A DNA stretch of 64,000 nt from Carboxydocella thermautotrophica (GTDB lineage: Bacteria > Bacillota > GCA-003054495 > Carboxydocellales > Carboxydocellaceae). The position numbers and the translations under genes are program-made. This document shows, in pieces, positions 59,666 through 64,000 of this stretch. The stretch lies in assembly GCA_003054495.1 (NCBI GenBank), contig CP028514.1, positions 2,248,001-2,312,000 on the forward strand, read 5' to 3'. Position 1 is the stretch's first letter. Every line of letters starts with the position of its first letter. The notes beneath the pieces were generated by a model. It made no database searches. It saw only the letters and a program-made list of their open reading frames with translations, and was not told the DNA's origin.

Positions 59666-61354
59666 TCACCGTACGGACAGGGCCAATAACTTCAGGTCAG
59701 GCCAGACGGAATTATACGCCTCCTGCTCACTCTGGGCAAGCCCGTTATGCACAGGAAGCCTCTCCTCCAGCCGCCTCAAGCAGGCCCTGACCCCACGGGT
59801 CATCCCTTTTCCTTCCCCAGGTCTATCAGGATTAACCTTCCGGGTCAGGTTTTGCTTGATTTGCGATATCAGTTGCCTGAGTTCTTCAGTCACCCGTTCC
59901 CTGAACCCCATTGCCCGGCGTCCTGTAACCAGTGCCGCCGCGCAATGCACCGGAACGGCGTAACGTTTCATATACTTCCAGTAACCTATGGTTGAAGTAT
60001 GCCGGGGTGATACTAACTTGAAAGGCACCCCTTCTTTTGTCGCTCTCCGATACATTGCTCCTACCATTTTCGCAAATGGAAAATTGGAAGCCATGCGGTT
60101 AAACTTTTTATTAGTGTCCAGCCTGTCTTTGCCAAAGTTCAGGTTTTCTAAAACAATGGGTTTGCCTAAAAAGAAAGCTATATCTACCACTACTTTGGCT
60201 AAAACGCCTATCAGGTAGCTACGCCGGAAGCTGGAAGCATGGGCTAAGTCTGGTATTCTGATATAAAGAAAGCCGTTCGGGTAAGGGATAACCTGAAACT
60301 CTCCTTCGTACTTGCCCAGGTTGCCGGGATAAGGAATATTAAAACCCTCCGGCCACGGTTCCGGCTGGCCGGAAGCGCTAACGTTACACAGGGCTACCCC
60401 ATCAGGGTTTGTGTCTATAGCCAGACAACCTTTAGCAAAGTCCGGTTCCTGCACCCTGACCACTTCAAATGTCAAATGTACCAAATAGCGTCCTTCCAGG
60501 GTGCGGATCAGTTCTACCGCATAGGGTAACTTCATGGTCAGCCATATCTGCACCAGTTCCCGGTGTTTTTCCGGCAGCCACAACTTGCCCTCAACCCTGG
60601 GGGCCTGGCTCATCCTGGGGCGACCAAGTTTATCTATGCCTGTCTGTTCAGAAAGGTGGGAGAGGGAAACCGCCAGGCGGAAGTCCTGTCCGTCATAAAA
60701 TATCTTAATGTTGGGGTTGCCTCCCTTGCTCTCGTCTCCCCGGGAGTTGAGGCGGTTCCTGCGGGCGTGCCGCCATTTTTCACGGGCGGCCCGGCCCTGG
60801 CAGACCTTTTCCCACAGCCTTCTGCCCCCAAAGACTACCTCTGGTATTGTACCCTTCTCCTGGTAATCCTTCAGTTCAGCCAGCCTTTTTGCCAGTGAAA
60901 CCACCCGCTTGTTCCGCCCCTTGACTGCCAGGCGGAGCTTTTCAATAACTTCTGAAGCAGCCCCCTTTTCCTCTGCCTTCGCCAGTTTCCTCATAGCCAG
61001 GCTGAGCTTCTTCCTGGCCCGGCCCAGTTTCTTTTCTGTTTCTTCATTTTCTAACTTCAGCAGTTCTGTTTGGGAGTCCAGCAGTGCCTGTGCTTTAAGT
61101 CTGGCGTCATCGACAAAGCGGGAGTTCAGCCCGAAAAGTTCTTGTCCTGACTTCTTGATTTCATGGCGGGAAGCACCTTCCAGGAGCCGGTTAAAGGCCC
61201 ACCGCATACAGGCACAGAAGAGACGCATCTCCGTAGTCAGCGGGTCTTCTTCGCCCCGGCTCCATTTCGAAGACCGGTGAGCCGGGTAAATCTCCGGAAA
61301 AAACTCCCCGCACACAGTTATGCTAAATTTGTTCTTCTCGTGTTTCTCTGGCAT
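59666..61354 (-). CDS. TnpB-related RuvC-type nuclease
   Basis: A 562-residue protein of the IS200/IS605 accessory TnpB-related group. Long helical N-terminal part (90-165), beta segments, then RuvC motifs: Asp314 in CLAIDTNPDGVAL, Glu403 in IVLENLNFGKD, and at the third site TSTIGYWKYMKRYAVPVHCA with His470 in VHCAAALVTGRR, where classical TnpB has Asp. No CxxC zinc finger is present. It may be a guide-RNA nuclease or a variant that has changed activity. ATG at 61354 has AGGA upstream. The gene is intact, and the element lies beside tex. Confidence 0.85.
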   Translation of the reverse strand: MPEKHEKNKFSITVCGEFFPEIYPAHRSSKWSRGEEDPLTTEMRLFCACMRWAFNRLLEGASRHEIKKSGQELFGLNSRFVDDARLKAQALLDSQTELLKLENEETEKKLGRARKKLSLAMRKLAKAEEKGAASEVIEKLRLAVKGRNKRVVSLAKRLAELKDYQEKGTIPEVVFGGRRLWEKVCQGRAAREKWRHARRNRLNSRGDESKGGNPNIKIFYDGQDFRLAVSLSHLSEQTGIDKLGRPRMSQAPRVEGKLWLPEKHRELVQIWLTMKLPYAVELIRTLEGRYLVHLTFEVVRVQEPDFAKGCLAIDTNPDGVALCNVSASGQPEPWPEGFNIPYPGNLGKYEGEFQVIPYPNGFLYIRIPDLAHASSFRRSYLIGVLAKVVVDIAFFLGKPIVLENLNFGKDRLDTNKKFNRMASNFPFAKMVGAMYRRATKEGVPFKLVSPRHTSTIGYWKYMKRYAVPVHCAAALVTGRRAMGFRERVTEELRQLISQIKQNLTRKVNPDRPGEGKGMTRGVRACLRRLEERLPVHNGLAQSEQEAYNSVWPDLKLLALSVR

Positions 61355-61360
61355 TCCTGA

Positions 61361-61417
61361 TCAGCTCCCCGAAACCCTGCCGGACTTTGCTGCTTCTCCA
61401 ATGGATAATAGTTCCAT
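61361..61417 (-). pseudogene. Remnant of IS607-type TnpA start
   Basis: A very short frame MELLSIGEAAKSGRVSGS from ATG 61417 to a stop, seven bases before the TnpB-related gene. The run LLSIGEAAK is the start of the MerR-type helix-turn-helix of IS607 serine recombinases. The rest of tnpA is gone, implying an internal deletion. The match is only about nine residues. Confidence 0.4.
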
Positions 61418-61592
61418 ACCTTTAATGTAGCAAAACAGTTAAATACAATCAATTATAGTCTAGTTTTCTGAAGCTGCTGCTTACCTCCTTTTTTCTTTCT
61501 GCCTCAGGTTAATTATAACAGAAAAGGCCGGCAGGGAAAAACCGGCCAGCAGCGAATATTAACACTAATGGGAGCAGATGGAGGGAGAAAAA

Positions 61593-63299
61593 ATGAGCAA
61601 AATCGCCGAAAACATCATCCTTAACTCCATTCACAATCAAGTGCTGGGTATAGACCGGGAAGGCCGGGTGATTGTCTATAATAAATCCTGTGAACGGGTT
61701 TTTGGCTGGCCGATGGAAGAAGCCCTTGGCCGCCACATTTCCGAGGTAGTACCTAAAAGCGGTTTAATTAAGTGCATGGAAACCGGCAAACCCCATATCG
61801 GCCGTAAATTTTACTCTAATGGCGCTTTGTTTGTGGCCAATCGCACCCCCATTATTGACCAGAATGGGGAAATTGTCGGCGCCATCGGGGTGGCCCAGGA
61901 AATCACGGAATTACAGACCATCGCCGATGAACTGGAAAGCGTCAAGGAATTGAAAGGCATCCTGGAGACAATCCTGGAAGCCGGATACGAGGGGTTTATT
62001 GTTATCAATGAAAAAGGCCAGGTCATCATGATCAATAACGCCTTTGCTGAACTGGTCGGTATCAACCCTAATGAAGCCATTGGGTTGCACATTTCCCAGG
62101 TGGTAGAGAATACTAAGATGGATACCGTCCTGGAAACTGGCACCCCTCAGATAGGGGAAGTAATCAAGCTAAAAGGTCGGGAAATGGTGGTCACCCGCCA
62201 CCCTATTATCCGCGATGGCAAAATTATCGGTGCGGTGGGTAAGGTAATTTTTAAAGATGTCAATCAATTAATTGCCCTGGCCGATAAAGTTCAATCTCTG
62301 CGGCGGGAGCTGGATTTTTACAAGGAGGAATTAAAGCGTTACCGAAGCATTCGTTACAGCCTGGATGACATCTGTGCCCAGAGTCCAAAAATGCACCAAC
62401 TTAAAGAAACTATCCGCCGAGTAGCTCGCGGTCCTTCCACTGTCCTTATCCGTGGGGAAAGCGGGACAGGCAAGGAATTGATCGCCCATGCCATCCACCA
62501 GGAATCCCCTCGCCGCTCTGGACCTTTTATCAAAGTTAACTGTGCTGCTGTACCGGAAACCTTACTGGAATCAGAACTGTTTGGCTATGTAGATGGAGCC
62601 TTTACTGGCGCCCGCAAAGGCGGTCAGGCTGGTAAATTCGAATTAGCCAACGGGGGTACTATTTTCCTGGATGAAATCGGGGATATGCCTTTTGCCATGC
62701 AGGCCAAGCTGTTACGGGTATTACAGGAAAAGGAAATTGAGCGCCTGGGTGACAGCCGCCCCCGTAAAGTGGATATCCGCATCATTGCCGCCACTAACCG
62801 TAACCTGGAAGAGCTGATCGAACAGGGACAATTTCGTCAGGACCTCTACTATCGCCTGAATGTGGTTACCCTGAACGTACCGCCTTTACGGGAACGGAAA
62901 GAGGATATTCGCCTGCTGGTAGAACGATTTATTGAGAAATATAATAAACAGTTCGGCTTAAAAGTTACCCGCCTCTCTCCCCAGGTCTGGGATTTGTTCT
63001 TGACCTATCACTGGCCTGGAAATGTCAGGGAACTGGAAAATGTAATGGAACGAGCCTTCAATGTGGTAGAAGGACAGCAAATCGAGCTCAACCACCTGCC
63101 CCCCTATCTGCACCAGGGATCAGAAAAATCCGGCCTGGTAGATGGCACCCCATTACCGGAGTTACTGGCAAAAATCGAGGAAAAAGCCATCCGGGAAGCT
63201 CTGGAAATGTCAGGCGGCAATCGGGCCCAGGCTGCCAAACTGCTGGGAATCACCAGGGCCTGGCTCTATAACCGCCTGAAATACTATGGCATAGAATAA
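61593..63299 (+). CDS. PAS-PAS sigma-54-dependent transcription activator
   Basis: A 568-residue regulator: PAS domain 1 (about 5-110; FGWPMEEALGRHISEVVP), PAS domain 2 (about 120-235), then an AAA+ domain (about 255-490) with Walker A GESGTGKE, the sigma-54 contact GAFTGA, and GGTIFLDEIGDMPF, and a Fis-type helix-turn-helix (GGNRAQAAKLLGITRAWLYN). It would sense a small molecule or redox state by the PAS domains and activate sigma-54 promoters. ATG at 61593 follows GGAGGGAG. An inverted repeat GGCCGG / CCGGCC lies at 61526-61547. Target genes are not obvious here. Confidence 0.93.
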   Translation: MSKIAENIILNSIHNQVLGIDREGRVIVYNKSCERVFGWPMEEALGRHISEVVPKSGLIKCMETGKPHIGRKFYSNGALFVANRTPIIDQNGEIVGAIGVAQEITELQTIADELESVKELKGILETILEAGYEGFIVINEKGQVIMINNAFAELVGINPNEAIGLHISQVVENTKMDTVLETGTPQIGEVIKLKGREMVVTRHPIIRDGKIIGAVGKVIFKDVNQLIALADKVQSLRRELDFYKEELKRYRSIRYSLDDICAQSPKMHQLKETIRRVARGPSTVLIRGESGTGKELIAHAIHQESPRRSGPFIKVNCAAVPETLLESELFGYVDGAFTGARKGGQAGKFELANGGTIFLDEIGDMPFAMQAKLLRVLQEKEIERLGDSRPRKVDIRIIAATNRNLEELIEQGQFRQDLYYRLNVVTLNVPPLRERKEDIRLLVERFIEKYNKQFGLKVTRLSPQVWDLFLTYHWPGNVRELENVMERAFNVVEGQQIELNHLPPYLHQGSEKSGLVDGTPLPELLAKIEEKAIREALEMSGGNRAQAAKLLGITRAWLYNRLKYYGIE

Positions 63300-63330
63300 G
63301 GGGGTCCGGCAGGACACCCCCTTACTTTTT
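63300..63330. terminator. Terminator between convergent genes
   Basis: GGGGGTCC and GGACACCCCC pair around GGCA and are followed by CTTACTTTTT on the plus strand. It separates the regulator from the convergent hydrolase gene. Confidence 0.7.
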
Positions 63331-64000
63331 CGCCGCTTCCACCAGCGCGGTAAACAACTTTAATTGCAGGGGGTCTTTGGCCCACATGGCTTCCGGATGC
63401 CACTGGACCCCCAGCACAAACTTGTGGTTTTCACTTTCTACCCCTTCGATAACCCCATCAGCGGCCTGGGCAGTCACTTTCAAGCCATAGCCCACCTTAT
63501 TCACCGCCTGATGGTGCATGCTGTTAACCCGCACTTCCCGGCTTTGTAAAATCCGACTCAATAAACTACCATTCTTGATACTAACTTTATGACTGGCATA
63601 CCAGCGCGGTGCTTCCTGGCGGTGTTTCAACACCCTGTCCAGCTGGCTATTGATATCCTGATACAGGGTCCCGCCCATGGCTACATTTAATACTTGCATA
63701 CCCCTGCAGATAGCCAGAATGGCCAGATCTGCCTTCAAGGCCTGTTTGGTCAGTTCCAGTTCAAACAAATCCCGCTCTGGAGTAATCTCCCCCAGCCCCG
63801 GTACGGGTTCCTCATCAAAGAAAGCCGGATCCAGGTCACCTCCGCCACTTAAAATCAGGCCGTCCAGCATGTGTAAAATCTGTCCCGCGCATTCAGTACA
63901 GGCTGCCGGCAAAATTACCGGCATGCCGCCAGCCGCTTCCACCGCCCGAGCATAATCCACGTTCAGGGAATGGACTGTGCCATTATTAATCAAGTTACAG
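63322..64000 (-). CDS. Gamma-glutamyl-GABA hydrolase-type class-I amidotransferase, partial
   Basis: At least 226 residues; the frame runs off the right edge (the start should read about GITCN... just beyond). Class-I glutamine-amidotransferase fold with catalytic Cys in AICRGMQVLNVAMGG and His-Glu in GVQWHPEAM, as in the peptidase C26 / PuuD group. It may cleave gamma-glutamyl compounds in the cytoplasm. It is convergent to the sigma-54 regulator, which could control it, but this is not shown. Confidence 0.85.
   Translation of the reverse strand, partial: CNLINNGTVHSLNVDYARAVEAAGGMPVILPAACTECAGQILHMLDGLILSGGGDLDPAFFDEEPVPGLGEITPERDLFELELTKQALKADLAILAICRGMQVLNVAMGGTLYQDINSQLDRVLKHRQEAPRWYASHKVSIKNGSLLSRILQSREVRVNSMHHQAVNKVGYGLKVTAQAADGVIEGVESENHKFVLGVQWHPEAMWAKDPLQLKLFTALVEAAKK

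Larger units (their letters stand above)
59436..61417 (-). mobile_element. IS605/IS607-like element with TnpB-related gene
   Basis: A TnpB-related gene, a structured 3' tail with terminal inverted repeat next to tex, and a remnant of an IS607-type TnpA start 5' of it. No intact transposase remains, so it is probably immobile or mobilised in trans. Boundaries are estimates: the right end is the inverted repeat at 59436, the left end is uncertain, between 61417 and about 61500. Confidence 0.65.

Overview
The window looks like the chromosome of a thermophilic or anaerobic Gram-positive Clostridia bacterium (Peptococcaceae / Carboxydocella / Thermincola-like; the genus is inference). Reasons: low-to-mid GC with strong AGGAGG-type ribosome sites and frequent GTG/TTG starts; a selenocysteine formate dehydrogenase fused to NADH-type Fe-S modules; a tungsten-type aldehyde:ferredoxin oxidoreductase; many multiheme c-type cytochromes; and sporulation-type genes (CwlD-like amidase, Spo0E-like protein).

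Region 1 (1-10717) is the right part of an integrated prophage or related element. Early-type genes run leftward: LysM protein, Spo0E-like protein, Bet/RecT single-strand annealing protein, HNH endonuclease, small zinc proteins and XRE regulators. Two separate divergent XRE switches follow (around 4250-4390 and 5770-5915), each with its own triplet of repeated operator-like sites. An AT-rich cargo stretch carries a frameshifted DUF3800 gene, an ImmA-type metallopeptidase and an SDH-type serine protease with a zinc ribbon and a small partner. A tyrosine integrase lies next to a 50-base 3' fragment of a tRNA-Val, which marks the attachment site. The other end and the intact tRNA lie left of the window.

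Region 2 (10.8-24.1 kb) holds backbone metabolism: NAD synthetase, an Ala/Gly:cation symporter, then an AT-rich two-gene islet (secreted permuted-papain-like protein and propeller lipoprotein) between two near-identical terminators. Leftward of that is an operon for 5-formyl-THF cyclo-ligase, NuoE-like, NuoF-like, a truncated FdhA-like Fe-S protein and the selenoprotein FdhA, i.e. an NAD(P)- or bifurcation-type formate dehydrogenase coupled to one-carbon metabolism.

Region 3 (24.2-38.2 kb) is rich in electron-transfer genes. Small Com-like zinc-ribbon proteins and a duplicated RNA-like motif come first, then an operon of a 7-heme membrane cytochrome, a cytochrome b, a 37-residue membrane peptide and a 6-heme NapC/NrfH-like protein. 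A B12-binding radical SAM enzyme, small secreted proteins (one frameshifted), and a subtilase remnant follow. A leftward cluster encodes a membrane NHL propeller, a 6-heme cytochrome and a very large 15-heme cytochrome with fibronectin-III domains, likely for electron transfer at or beyond the cell surface.

Region 4 (38.4-59.4 kb) is mostly leftward housekeeping: SDR protein; an ANTAR regulator - Amt - PII nitrogen operon whose leader carries two ANTAR-type hexaloop hairpins and an overlapping terminator; CCA transferase; AOR with ferredoxin; ACT protein and phenylacetate-CoA ligase; a cluster of six DnaA-box-like sites; the t6A operon thiL-tsaE-tsaB-rimI-tsaD; CwlD-like amidase; MFS exporter; amidohydrolase; Nif3-like protein; Tex. 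A TnpB-related element with a structured 3' tail abuts the tex start. The window ends with a PAS-PAS sigma-54 activator and a partial class-I glutamine-amidotransferase-like hydrolase.
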